Shown here piece by piece: positions 55,789-64,000 of a stretch of DNA of 64,000 nt (position 1 is its first letter; every line of letters starts with the position of its first letter). The stretch is taken from positions 116,001 through 180,000 of the forward strand of contig NW_027182892.1 of assembly GCF_041146395.1 (NCBI RefSeq). Reading direction: 5' to 3'. The position numbers and the translations under genes were made by a program. The notes under the pieces are model-generated. The model worked only from the letters and a program-made list of their open reading frames with translations. It did not search any database and had not been told where the DNA came from. The DNA is from Eulemur rufifrons. Taxonomy: Eukaryota > Chordata > Mammalia > Primates > Lemuridae.

Positions 55789-56099
55789 TTTTGTTTGTTT
55801 GTTTGTTTGTTAGCTCATTATGGGGGTACAAAAGATCAGGCTATATACATTCCCCATGCCTCCCCTTTCCCCCGATTCTGAGCTTCAATTTTGTCCATTC
55901 CCTAGTCAGTGCACATCACATTCATCATGTAGGTGTGCACCCCTCCTCTCCCCCACCCCATCCCCCCCAGTTAGAACTTGAAGGGTGTCCATTCCCCAGG
56001 CAGTGCACATCACATTCATCAAGTAGGTATACACCCATCCCTTCCACCCGGCCCCAACCTCTGTCCGATACCCAATTGGTGTTGTTCCCAAATGTGCAC
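55789..56099 (-). other. 3'UTR and tail of L1 no. 2
   Basis: Runs from the ORF2 stop to the A-rich tail. On the minus strand it includes a G-rich polypurine tract (plus strand C-rich at 55940-55969). It contains an internal tandem duplication. I see no canonical AATAAA close to the tail; TAATGAG lies there instead. It differs clearly from the 3'UTR of L1 no. 1. Confidence 0.8.
55894..56080. repeat. ~93-bp tandem duplication in the L1 3'UTR
   Basis: GTCCATTCCCTAGTCAGTGC (from about 55894) and GTCCATTCCCCAGGCAGTGC (from about 55987) start two similar units, each containing CACATCACATTCATCA, GTAGGT and a C-rich end. L1 no. 1 has only one such unit, so the duplication is specific to this L1 lineage or copy. 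Confidence 0.75.
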
Positions 56100-59000
56100 T
56101 CAGGGAAACCAATTTGCTGGTGAGTACATGTGGTGCTTATTTTTCCATTCTTGGGATACTTCACTTAATAGAATGGGATCCAGCTCTCTCCAGGAGAACC
56201 AAAGAGATGCCATATCGCCATTATTTCTAATAGCTGAGTAATATTCCATGGTATACATATACCACATTTTGCTAATCCATTCATGAATTGATGGGCATTT
56301 GGGTTGTTTCCACATCTTTGTGATTGTGAATTGTGCTGCTATAATCATTCAGGTGCAGGTGTCTTTTTTATAGAATGACTTTTGTTCTTCTGGGTAGATG
56401 TCCAATAATGGAATTGCTGGATCGAATGGTAGGTCTACTTGAATCTGTTTAAGGTATCTCCACATTGCTTTCCACAGGGGCTGCACTAGTTTACAGTCCC
56501 ACCAGCAGTGTATGAATGTACCTATCTCCCCACACCCACACCAACATGTATAGTTTTGGGACTTTTTGATAAAGGCCATTCCCACTGGAGTTAAGTGATA
56601 TCTCATTGTGGTTTTGATTTGCATTTCCCTGATGATTAGAGATGTTGAACACTTTTTCATATGTTTGTTAGCCATTTTTATATCTTCTTTTGAAAAATTT
56701 CTATTTATGTCCTTTGCCCACTTTTTGATAGGGTTGTTTGATTTTTTCTTACTGATTTTTCTGAGTTCTAAATAGATTCTTGTTATCAGTCCTTTATCTG
56801 ATGTGTAGTATGCGAAAATTTTTTCCCATTCTGTAGGTTGTCCATTTACTCTCGTGACTGTTTCTTTGGCTGTGCAGAAGCTTTTTAATTTGATCAGGTC
56901 CCATTTATTTATTTTTGTTGTTGCTGTGATTGCTTTAGGGGTCTTCTTCATAAATTCTTTGCCTAGGCCAATGTCTGTAAGAGTCTTTCCTACATTTTCT
57001 TCTAGAATTCTAATAGTTTCTGACCTTAGGTTTAAGTCTGTTAACCACTGTGATTTGATTTTTGTGTGTCCTGTTTTAGTCTTCTACATGTGGATATCCA
57101 GTTTTCCCAGCACCATTTATTAAATAAGGAATCTTTTCCCCAGAGTATGTTTTTGTCTGCTTTGTCAAAGATTAGATGGCTATATGAGGATGGTTTTATA
57201 TTGGGATTTTCTGTTGTGTTCCACTGGTCTGTGTCCCTGCACTTGTGCCAGTACCAGGCTGTTTTAAGAACCACAGCCTTGTAGTATAGTTTGAAGTCTG
57301 GCAAATTAATACTTCCCATTTTGTTTTTGTTGTTTAAGATTGCTTTTGCTAAACGGGGTCTTCCCTGGTTCCATACAAAGCGTAAAATTATTTTTTCTAT
57401 GTCTGTGAAAAAAGATGTTGGTAATTTAATAAGGATTGCATTGAATCTGTAGATAACTTTGGGCAGTATAGACATTTTAACAATGTTGATTCTACCGATC
57501 CATGAGCATGGTATGGTTTTCCACCTATTTACATGTTCTGCAATTTCCTTCCTCAGTGTTTCATAGTTCTCCCTATAGAGGTCCTTTACCTCCTTAGTTA
57601 AATAAATTCCTAGGTATTTTATTTTCTTTGTTGCTATTTTGAAGGGTATTGAGTCCTTAATTTGGTTTTCCATTTGACTGTTATTGGCATATATGAATTC
57701 CTCTGATTTGTGTGTATTGATTTTCTATCCTGAGACTTTACTGAATTCATTGATCAATTCCAGGAGTCTCTTGGTTGAAACCTTGGGGTTTTATAGATAT
57801 AACATCATATCATCAGCAAAGAGTGAGAGTTTGATCTCTTCTGTCCCTATTTCAACTCCCTTGATTCTGTTCTCTTGCCTGATAGCTCTTGCAAGGACTT
57901 CCAATACTATGTAGAAAAGTAATGGGGACAGTGGTAAGCCTTGTCTGGTTCCAGTTTGAAGTGGGAATGCTTTCAGTTTTTCCCCATTCAGTATGATGTT
58001 GGCTGAGGGTTTGTCGTATATGGCTTGTATCATTTTTATATAGGCCCCATCTATGCCTATTTTGTTAAGTGTTCTTATCATAAAAGGGTGTTGAATTTTG
58101 TCAAATGCTTTCTCTGCATCTATTGAGAGGATCATCTGATCTTTATTTTTGCTTCTATTTATGTGATGAATTACATTCCCATATGTCAAACCATCCCTGC
58201 ATCTCTGGGATGAAGCCCACTTGGTCGTGATGGATTATTTTTTTGATAAGCACTTGGATTCGATTTGTTAGAATTTTATTGAGAATTTTTGCATCTATAT
58301 TCATAAGAGAAATTGGTCTATAGTTCTCTGTTTTAGTTGCATCCTTTCCTGGATTTGGTATCAGGATTATGTTGGCTTGGTAAAAAGTGTTGGGGAGAAT
58401 CCCATCCTTCTCTATATTGGAGAATAGTTTATGTACGATGGGCACCAGTTCTTCTTTGTAGGTATGGTAGAATTCAGGTGTGAACCCATCTGGTCCAGGG
58501 CTTTTCTTTTTGGGAAGGTTTTTTATTGCTGTTTCAATTTCAGATCTAGATATCGGTCTATTCAGGAATTCTATTTCTTCCTGGTTGAGCCTGGGAAGGC
58601 TGTGTGTTTATAAGAATTTGTCCATTTCCTCCAGGTTTTCTAATTTGTGTGCATAAAGATTTTTGTAGAATTCATAGATGATATCATGTATCTCTGTGGC
58701 ATCAGTCGTGATTACTCCTTTCGTGTTCCTGATCGAGGTTATAAGAGATTTTTCTTTTCTGCTCTTGGTTAGTTTAGCCAGAGGTGTGTCAATTTTGTTT
58801 ATTTTTTCAAAGAACCAACTTTTGGTTTTATTAATCTCCGTTATGGTTTGGTTTAATCTCCCTTATGGTCCTTTTCATTTAGTTCTGATTTAATCTTAAT
58901 AATTTCCTTCTGCTGGGTTTGGGTTTGGTCTCTTCTTTCTTCTCCAGCTCTTTGAGTCTATTCATTAGATTGTCTATTTGTAAGTTTTCTGTCTTTTTGG

Positions 59001-59962
59001 TATAGGCATTTATGGAAATAAATTTTCCTCTCAGGACTGCTTTAGCTGTGTCCCACAGATTTTGATAAGTTGTATCTCCTTTGTCGTTTAATTCAGAGAA
59101 TCTTTTGATTTCTGACTTGATTTCTTCATTTATAAAATGATTGTTCAGGAGAAGGTTATTTAGCTTCCATGACTTTGAGTAGAAATGAGGATTTCTGTTA
59201 GGGTTCATTGTTACTTTTATTCCACTGTGATCCGAGAAGCTGCATGGTATTATTTCTATATTTTTAAATTTTTTAAGACATGCTTTATGTCCTAAGATAT
59301 GGTCAATCTTGGAGAATGTCCCATGAGCTGATGAGAAGAACTTATATTCAGTGGTATTTGGGTAGAATGTCCTGTAGATGTCAGTCAGGCCCATTTGTTC
59401 TAGCATTCTATATACGTCCAATATTTCTTTGTTTATTTTTTGTTTGGAGGATCTGTCTTGAACTGTCAGTGGCGTGTTAAAATCTCTGGCTACTAAAGTG
59501 TTGTTATCTATCATTTGGTTCAGATCAAGTAGGGTTTGCTTTATGAATCTGGGTGCACCTAGATCGGGTGCATATATGTTAAGTATAGTTATGTCTTCTT
59601 GTTGAATTGTACCCTTCACCAGTATATAGTAACCATCTTTGTCTTTCTTTACTTTTGTTGATTTAAAAACTACGTTATCGGAGATTAGAACTGCCACGCC
59701 AGCTTTCTTTTGGGTTCCATTTGCTTGGAATATTGATTTCCACCCTTTTATTTTCAGTCTAAATGCATCCTTGCAGGTTAGATGAGTTTCCTGAAGACAG
59801 CAGATACTTGGCTTATATCTTTTTTATCCATCGGGCCAGTCCATGTCTCTTGAGTGGGGAATTCAATCCATTCACATTTAATGAGAGAACTGATAAGCGA
59901 GACAGATTGCTGTTCCTCATGTTGGGTTGAATTTCATTGATCTGTTTTCTCTCTTGAGCCAT
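56100..59962 (-). pseudogene. L1 ORF2p (endonuclease-reverse transcriptase), broken
   Basis: The start is placed at the ATG at 59962, about 39 bp after ORF1, because the frame then reads MAQERKQ and the endonuclease motif LNVNGLNSP. A frameshift at about 59812-59822 precedes QETH (catalytic Glu). The longest endonuclease piece (59697-58879) has IYAP, DFNTPL and SDHSG. Further breaks are a frameshift near 58915, a stop near 58611 and a frameshift near 58160-58190. The reverse-transcriptase part (58445-57791) carries [28 protein letters not shown] and the catalytic FADDM. After a stop at 57791 the frame resumes (57673-57041), shifts again (56951-56349), has a stop at 56349, and ends at 56100 with the C-terminal Cys/His motif ([18 protein letters not shown]). 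All domains are recognisable, but no functional enzyme is possible. Confidence 0.93.
58838..58880. repeat. ~22-bp tandem duplication inside ORF2
   Basis: AATCTCCGTTATGG is followed by TTTGGTTT and then AATCTCCCTTATGG, a short direct duplication in the region between the endonuclease and reverse-transcriptase domains. It lies beside the frameshift near 58915. Confidence 0.6.
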
Positions 59963-60001
59963 TATGATAACTGTGTTTTCATATTTATCTCTTGATTAGT
60001 G

Positions 60002-61006
60002 TTACATTCGAAGGTCCTTCTTGTGCTGGACCACGTGTAACTCTGTTTTGAATACTTCTTGGAAAGCTGCTCTTGTCTTGGTGAATTCTCTGAGTTTTTG
60101 TTTATCTGAGAATGTCTTAATTTCACCTTCATATATAAAACTGAGCTTATCTGGGTACAGGATTCTAGGCTGGGCATTATTCTGTTTCAGAAGAGTGAGA
60201 ATGGGGCTCCAATCTCTTCTTGCTTGTAAGGTTTCAGTTGAGAAATCTGGCGTGATTCGGATGGGCTTTCCTTTGTATGTTACTTGTTTTTTTCTCCTTA
60301 CAGATTGAAGAAGGGCCTCGTTAGTGGATATTTTGGTCAGTCTGATAACTACATGACGTGGTGTCTTCCTATTTGGTATGAATCTCTCAGAGGTTCTTTG
60401 AGCTTCTTGAACCTGTGTATCTAGAGATTTGGCAAGGCCTGGGAAATTTTCCTCAATTATATCTTCAGATACTTTATTCAACCCTTGCTTATTGTCTTCT
60501 TCACCCTCAGGAATGCCGATAACTCTCACGTTAGGCTTCTTTACATAATCCCACATTTCTTGTAGACTATGATTATTTCTCATGTTTCTTTGTTTTAACT
60601 CTGTGACTGCCTTATTTAATTGGAAAGTGTTATCTTCGATCTCTGAGATTCTTTCTTCTGTTTGATCTACCCTGCTCTTGAGACTTTCCACTGTGTTTTG
60701 TAGCTCCTTGAATAAATTTTTCATTTCCAGGAGTTCAGTTTGATTTTTCTTCAGTATTTCAATTTCTTTGGTGAATTTTTCTTCCAAGTCCTGGATCTTT
60801 TTTGTGGTTTCTTTGTGTTGATTATCCATTTTTTCTTGCATAATGTTCAGCGTATTTATGATCCATGTTTGAAATTCTTCCTGTGACATGTTGCTATTTG
60901 GAATCTGCTTTGTGTTAATTGGTGGAGAACTAGTAATCCTCTTTGAGGGCATGGTTTCAGCTTGATTCTTTATACTCCTAGAGTTCCTTCGCTGAGCCCT
61001 TCCCAT
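60002..61006 (-). CDS. L1 ORF1p, RNA-binding chaperone (intact frame)
   Basis: A 334-residue open frame with no breaks, about the usual length of primate L1 ORF1p. By homology it forms trimers that coat L1 RNA in cytoplasmic ribonucleoprotein particles. Layout seen: basic, polar N-terminus (1-50); heptad-rich coiled coil (about 54-143, with runs such as KIQDLEEKF and ELQNTVESLKSRV); RRM-like region starting at NVRVIGIPEGEE (159-170); and a C-terminal domain with RHVVIRL (217-223) and RRKKQVTYKGKPIRI (237-251). The start is the first ATG of the frame and gives MGRAQRR. It lies directly upstream of ORF2. An intact ORF1 beside a broken ORF2 may be chance, or may mean that most decay hit the longer gene. 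Expression in satellite chromatin is doubtful. Confidence 0.9.
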   Translation of the reverse strand: MGRAQRRNSRSIKNQAETMPSKRITSSPPINTKQIPNSNMSQEEFQTWIINTLNIMQEKMDNQHKETTKKIQDLEEKFTKEIEILKKNQTELLEMKNLFKELQNTVESLKSRVDQTEERISEIEDNTFQLNKAVTELKQRNMRNNHSLQEMWDYVKKPNVRVIGIPEGEEDNKQGLNKVSEDIIEENFPGLAKSLDTQVQEAQRTSERFIPNRKTPRHVVIRLTKISTNEALLQSVRRKKQVTYKGKPIRITPDFSTETLQARRDWSPILTLLKQNNAQPRILYPDKLSFIYEGEIKTFSDKQKLREFTKTRAAFQEVFKTELHVVQHKKDLRM

Positions 61007-62067
61007 CTGAATGAATCCTTAAGATCCCTTCTTTCAGCTTTAGTCTGGATAGGGGCACACTGTGAGTGCCAGGTAAGCTGCCTCCTCTGTCACTAGGGGG
61101 AGCCCTTCACATATTGTTCAGGATTTTGCTAGCTCCGCTGGGGGGGCTGCCCCTCTTCCTCTCCCGAGGTGGCTTCTGTCTCTCTCTGCAAGAAAGACAG
61201 TGGATAGGGAGAGTGGAGCGGTGCCCTCATTCGCCCAGCGCCCCAGCCACTGCAGTTCCCGCGGGAGATGGTCTGCCCCACCCCAATGTCTGCAAGGTCC
61301 ACGCTCCACTCTCTCGTGACTGGGGAACCACTCAGTGTTCACACAAAGGTGGAGCTCCTAGTCAGGGTCCGTGGACTAGGGAAGGGAGCCGCCCAGGGAG
61401 CCGCCCGGTACCCAATCGCTCCTCAGCGTTTAGGCTGTGGACCCCGACAATGGCGGCCGCCCGTCTGCAGATCACTGTCACTGGGGTTGAATGCTCAGGG
61501 ACCGGCAGAGGCCAGAGGAGCCGGGGAGCGGGAGAATCCAGCCGCCCACCTATACGAGGCAGTTTGGCGTCTGCTAGAGCCGGGACCAAAGCAGCCCCAC
61601 CGCCCACGTATAGGAGACAGTTGCTAGGTGCGTCAGCTGCGCACAGCACTCCAGGGTCCAAAATGCCTCCTGCCAATGTCTCCTCTCTGCAGAGCCCCAC
61701 ATCTCCCGTGGCGATTCTGCACCGACTTCAGGCAGATCCTCAATTGAGTGGGTGTGGAGGTCAGAGGGGGAACAAGATGCTTTCCTGTGGGGCTGAACCC
61801 ACCCCACTCTCTGGTGAGGTGGGTACAGCTGTCCCGTGCTCCCTTCTCTATTGGCCATCCCGCACTCTCCAGATTTTGGTGATTTATTTCCCTAATCACC
61901 TCAGTCTTTTCTTGCTCTCTCTCTCTGTCCCACGCTGATTCTCCATGGATTCACACCACCGTTCTTGTGGGGAAGTGAACCTCTAGGGTTGTGGCAGTGG
62001 GAGACCCATGCCTTCCACTCCAGGAGCACGAATCCAGGAGGTCACCACCATTCCACCATCATTGAGA
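61007..62067 (-). promoter_or_regulatory. GC-rich 5'UTR / promoter region of L1 no. 2
   Basis: About 1.06 kb between ORF1 and the 5' target-site copy, rich in CpG (for example CGGCCGC near 61453 and many CG dinucleotides from 61200 to 61650), unlike the AT-rich rest of the window. L1 5'UTRs hold the internal RNA polymerase II promoter. A plus-strand AATGGCGGCC (about 61449) resembles a YY1 site. An imperfect direct repeat of about 58 bp begins with CCGCCCACCTATA (61542) and CCGCCCACGTATA (61600). The region reaches the target-site duplication, so the element is complete or nearly so at its 5' end. Confidence 0.8.
61066..61938 (+). other. Long antisense ORF in the L1 5'UTR (290 codons)
   Basis: An open frame on the strand opposite to L1, covering most of the 5'UTR. 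It starts MPGKLPPLSLG and is rich in Pro, Ser, Gly, Arg and Ala, the composition expected from GC-rich DNA. Primate L1s are known to have an antisense promoter and a short antisense ORF0, but I see no similarity I could name, and other frames here are also open. Coding is unproven. Confidence 0.25.
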
Positions 62068-62085
62068 ATGAATCAAAGGAGTCTT
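62068..62085. other. Target-site duplication, right copy (L1 no. 2)
   Basis: ATGAATCAAAGGAGTCTT, followed by AAAGGAACGG. The inferred nick is GTCTT/AAA, at the same monomer position as for L1 no. 1. Confidence 0.85.
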
Positions 62086-62098
62086 AAAGGAACGGGCT

Positions 62099-62151
62099 GA
62101 AAAGTGCGGATCCTGTTTCAGTCTAAGTCTGAAACAGGATCCGCACTTTTC
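62099..62151. repeat. Palindrome, perfect 23-bp arms
   Basis: Arms 62099-62121 and 62129-62151 are exact inverse complements, with the 7-nt loop TCTAAGT. A GGATCC is present in each arm. Confidence 0.9.
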
Positions 62152-62652
62152 ACCTGCCACACACATGCCCACTTCTCCTCTCTGGGCATAATAAAAACAA
62201 ACCACTGGACTGACAGAGGGCTTGCCCCCCCACACACACCACACGACCCCACACAAAAACGTCCCCTCCAGTGACTCATTCTTATGCTAACTGGCAAATG
62301 GTGCTATGCCTTTTAAAATAATGGAAAAAGGATGGTGGAATGATACTTGAAAGACTGGTTTTATTCCACGCTCCCGTACCAAGTATCGGCAACACCAAGT
62401 GAGCTAGGCCTCAGCATAGTTTTTTCCCTGGCAGCCATCTTGGGATTAAGGAGGCAGAGAAGTACCTTGTCACAATTATGGTGAAAGGTGCTGCAAAAAT
62501 TGGCAAATAATTCTCCACGTAGTGGTTATTTCAAAAGCTCTATGGCATACTTCTTGGAACCAGCTAGTTACCTGGGGCCACGCATAGAGGGTTATAGAGA
62601 ACCATGGTGGATTCACGGAAGAAGAGTCAAATGATTCTTAAAGGAACGGGCA

Positions 62653-62704
62653 GAAAATGTGGATCCTGTTTCAGTCTAAGACTAAAACAGGATCCGCACT
62701 TTTC
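62653..62704. repeat. Palindrome, mildly degraded
   Basis: Same layout. Changes in one arm only (left AATGTGG, right ACTAAAAC) leave most pairs intact. Confidence 0.75.
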
Positions 62705-62742
62705 ACCTGCTGCACACATGCCAACTTCTCCTCTCTGAGGAT

Positions 62743-62767
62743 AAAAAAAAAAAAAAAAAAAAAAAAA
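62743..62767 (+). repeat. 25-bp poly-A run
   Basis: Replaces the ATAATAAAAACAAACCAC segment of other monomers, so it arose by expansion (or loss of the interrupting bases) in place. No target-site duplication is visible around it. Confidence 0.85.
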
Positions 62768-63214
62768 CACTGGACTGGCAGAGCGCCTGCCCCCTCACAC
62801 ACCACCTGACCCCACACAACAACGTGCCCTCCAGCAACTCATTCTTATGCTAACTGGCAAAAGGTGCTCTGCCTTTTAAAACAATGGAAAAAGGTTGGTG
62901 GAATGATACTTAAAAGACTGGCTTCTTGCCAGGCTCCAGTACCAAGTATAGGCAATACCAAGTGAGGTAGGCCTCAGCATGGTTTTGTCCATGGCAGCCA
63001 GCTTGGTTTAAGGAGGCAGAGACGAACCTTGTCACAATTATGGTGAAAGGTGCTGCAAAAACTGGCAAATAATTCTCCACGTAGTGGTTATTTCAAAAGC
63101 TCTGCAGCATAATTCTTGGAAGTATCCAGTTAAAGGGTCCCACGCATTGAGGGGTCCAGAGAACCATGGTAGATTGCCAGGTGATGAATCAAAGGATTCT
63201 TAAAGAAACGGGCT

Positions 63215-63267
63215 GAAAACTGCTGATCCTCTTTCACCCTAAGACTGAAAGAGGATCAGCACTTTTC
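63215..63267. repeat. Palindrome with paired changes in both arms
   Basis: Arms 63215-63236 and 63246-63267 pair at 21 of 22 positions, although two positions per arm differ from the other copies. GCGGATCCTGTTT has become GCTGATCCTCTTT on the left, and AAACAGGATCCGC has become AAAGAGGATCAGC on the right. Pairing was therefore kept while the sequence changed. Confidence 0.85.
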
Positions 63268-63764
63268 ACCTGCCACACACATGCCCACTTCTCCTCTCTG
63301 GGCCTAATAAAAACAAACCGCCAGACTGAAAGATGCCCTGACCCCCAAACACCACCCGACCCCACAAAAAAAGTCCCTTCCAGCGACTCATTCTTATGCT
63401 AACTGCCAAAAGGTGCTCTGCCATTTAAAATAGTGGAGAAAGGATCATGGAATGATACTTAAAAAACTGGCTTCTTGCCAGGGTCCAGTACCAAGTATTG
63501 GCAACACCAAGTGAGCTATGCCTCAGCATAGTGTTTTCCATGGCAGCCATCTTGTGTTTAAGGATGCAGAGGCGAATCTTAACACAATTATTGTGAAAGG
63601 TGCTGCAAAAACTGGCAAATAATTCTCACCATAGTAGTTATTTCAAAAGCTCTGAGGTATACTTCTTGGAACCAGCCAGTTTACTGGGTGCACTCATAGA
63701 GGGGTCTATAGAACCTTGGTAGAGTCCCAGCTGATGAATCAAATGATTCTTAAAGGAACAGGCT

Positions 63765-63816
63765 GAAAACTGCGGATCCTGTTCAGTCTAAGACTGAAAC
63801 AGGATCTGCCCTTTTC
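63765..63816. repeat. Palindrome, mildly degraded
   Basis: Same layout with one T deleted in the left arm (CTGTTCAG) and two changes on the right (ATCTGCCC). Confidence 0.75.
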
Positions 63817-64000
63817 ACCTGCCACACACATACCCACTTCTCCTCTCTGGGGATAATAAAAACAAATCACCAGACTGACAGAGGGCCTGCCCCTCCACCA
63901 CCCCCTGACTCGACATAAAAACATCCCCTCCAGCAACTCATTCTTATGCTCACTGGTGAAAGGTGCTCTGCCTTTTAAAATAATGGAGAAAGGATGGTGG

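Larger units (their letters stand above)
55789..62067 (-). mobile_element. Near-full-length L1 (L1 no. 2)
   Basis: About 6.28 kb on the minus strand: GC-rich 5'UTR (62067-61007), intact ORF1 (61006-60002), a spacer of about 39 bp, ORF2 (59962-56100) with several frameshifts and stops, a 3'UTR, and an (AAAC)n/A tail seen as TTTG repeats at 55789-55811. It is flanked by an 18-bp duplication of satellite sequence with 2 mismatches. It could not retrotranspose itself because ORF2 is broken. It sits at the same point of the satellite monomer as L1 no. 1. Confidence 0.95.
62068..64000. repeat. Diverged satellite flank, right of L1 no. 2
   Basis: Continuation of the diverged monomers in the phase left at 55788. 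Palindromes are centred near 62125, 62679, 63241 and 63791. They share the flank-type motifs (GGCAGCCATCTTG, AAAGGTGCTGCAAAAACTGG) and are about as different from one another as from the left flank. The window ends inside this zone. No gene is seen. Confidence 0.92.

Noticed and set aside
61066..61938. A host gene or exon in the GC-rich CpG-dense region
   Set aside because: The region lies between ORF1 and the 5' target-site copy, so it is the L1 5'UTR. CpG density there is expected of an L1 promoter.
60002..62067. L1 no. 2 as an active, retrotransposition-competent element
   Set aside because: ORF1 is intact, but ORF2 has at least three frameshifts and several stops, and the target-site copies have diverged.
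62050..62067. An inverted satellite fragment at the 5' end of L1 no. 2 (CATTCCACCATC matches the reverse of GATGGTGGAATG in the monomer)
   Set aside because: Only 12 bp match and the flanking bases do not. Chance is likely.

Overview
The window is non-coding mammalian heterochromatin: a long tandem satellite array broken by two LINE-1 (L1) insertions. I see no host protein-coding gene in place, no rRNA or tRNA gene, and no prokaryotic feature. The L1 proteins (an ORF1p with coiled coil, RRM and CTD; an ORF2p with an EN domain, an FADD reverse-transcriptase motif and a C-terminal Cys/His motif) place it in a placental mammal. Their sequence looks most like a strepsirrhine-type primate L1, but that host guess is recognition only and could be wrong. 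I do not recognise the satellite family; it is not the 171-bp alpha satellite.

Layout. (1) From 1 to about 52,842 is a homogenised satellite with a unit of about 550 bp and roughly 93 copies. Three monomer classes can be told apart at one diagnostic site. Class A (about 549 bp) has CCATGGGGATCATCG. Class B (about 540 bp) has GATGACCATGCGGATCC. Class C (about 555 bp) has GGATTACCATGCGGATCC. They are arranged in irregular higher-order blocks. Two blocks are obvious recent tandem duplications: 6,041 bp (11 monomers, 15,079-27,160) and 3,306 bp (6 monomers, 35,958-42,569). A larger duplicated block lies about 13.2 kb apart (about 31.4-35.2 kb and 44.0-48.4 kb). (2) At 5,904-7,557 sits a 5'-truncated minus-strand L1 that carried along about 524 bp of non-L1 sequence at its 3' end (a 3' transduction). 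The cargo contains an exon-like segment. A perfect 15-bp target-site duplication encloses the whole insertion. (3) At about 52,843 the array changes abruptly to diverged monomers of the same family (52,843-55,788 and 62,068-64,000). These carry a long palindrome that is eroded in the homogenised array. (4) At 55,789-62,067 a near-full-length minus-strand L1 lies in the diverged flank: intact ORF1, broken ORF2, GC-rich 5'UTR, and an 18-bp duplication with 2 mismatches.

The picture is the edge of a satellite array: a young, homogenising core beside old, unhomogenised copies. The most unusual points are the near-perfect palindrome of the flank monomers, one copy of which shows paired changes in both arms; the insertion of both L1s at the same position of the monomer (TCTT/AAA); and the L1 transduction of an exon-like sequence into satellite DNA.
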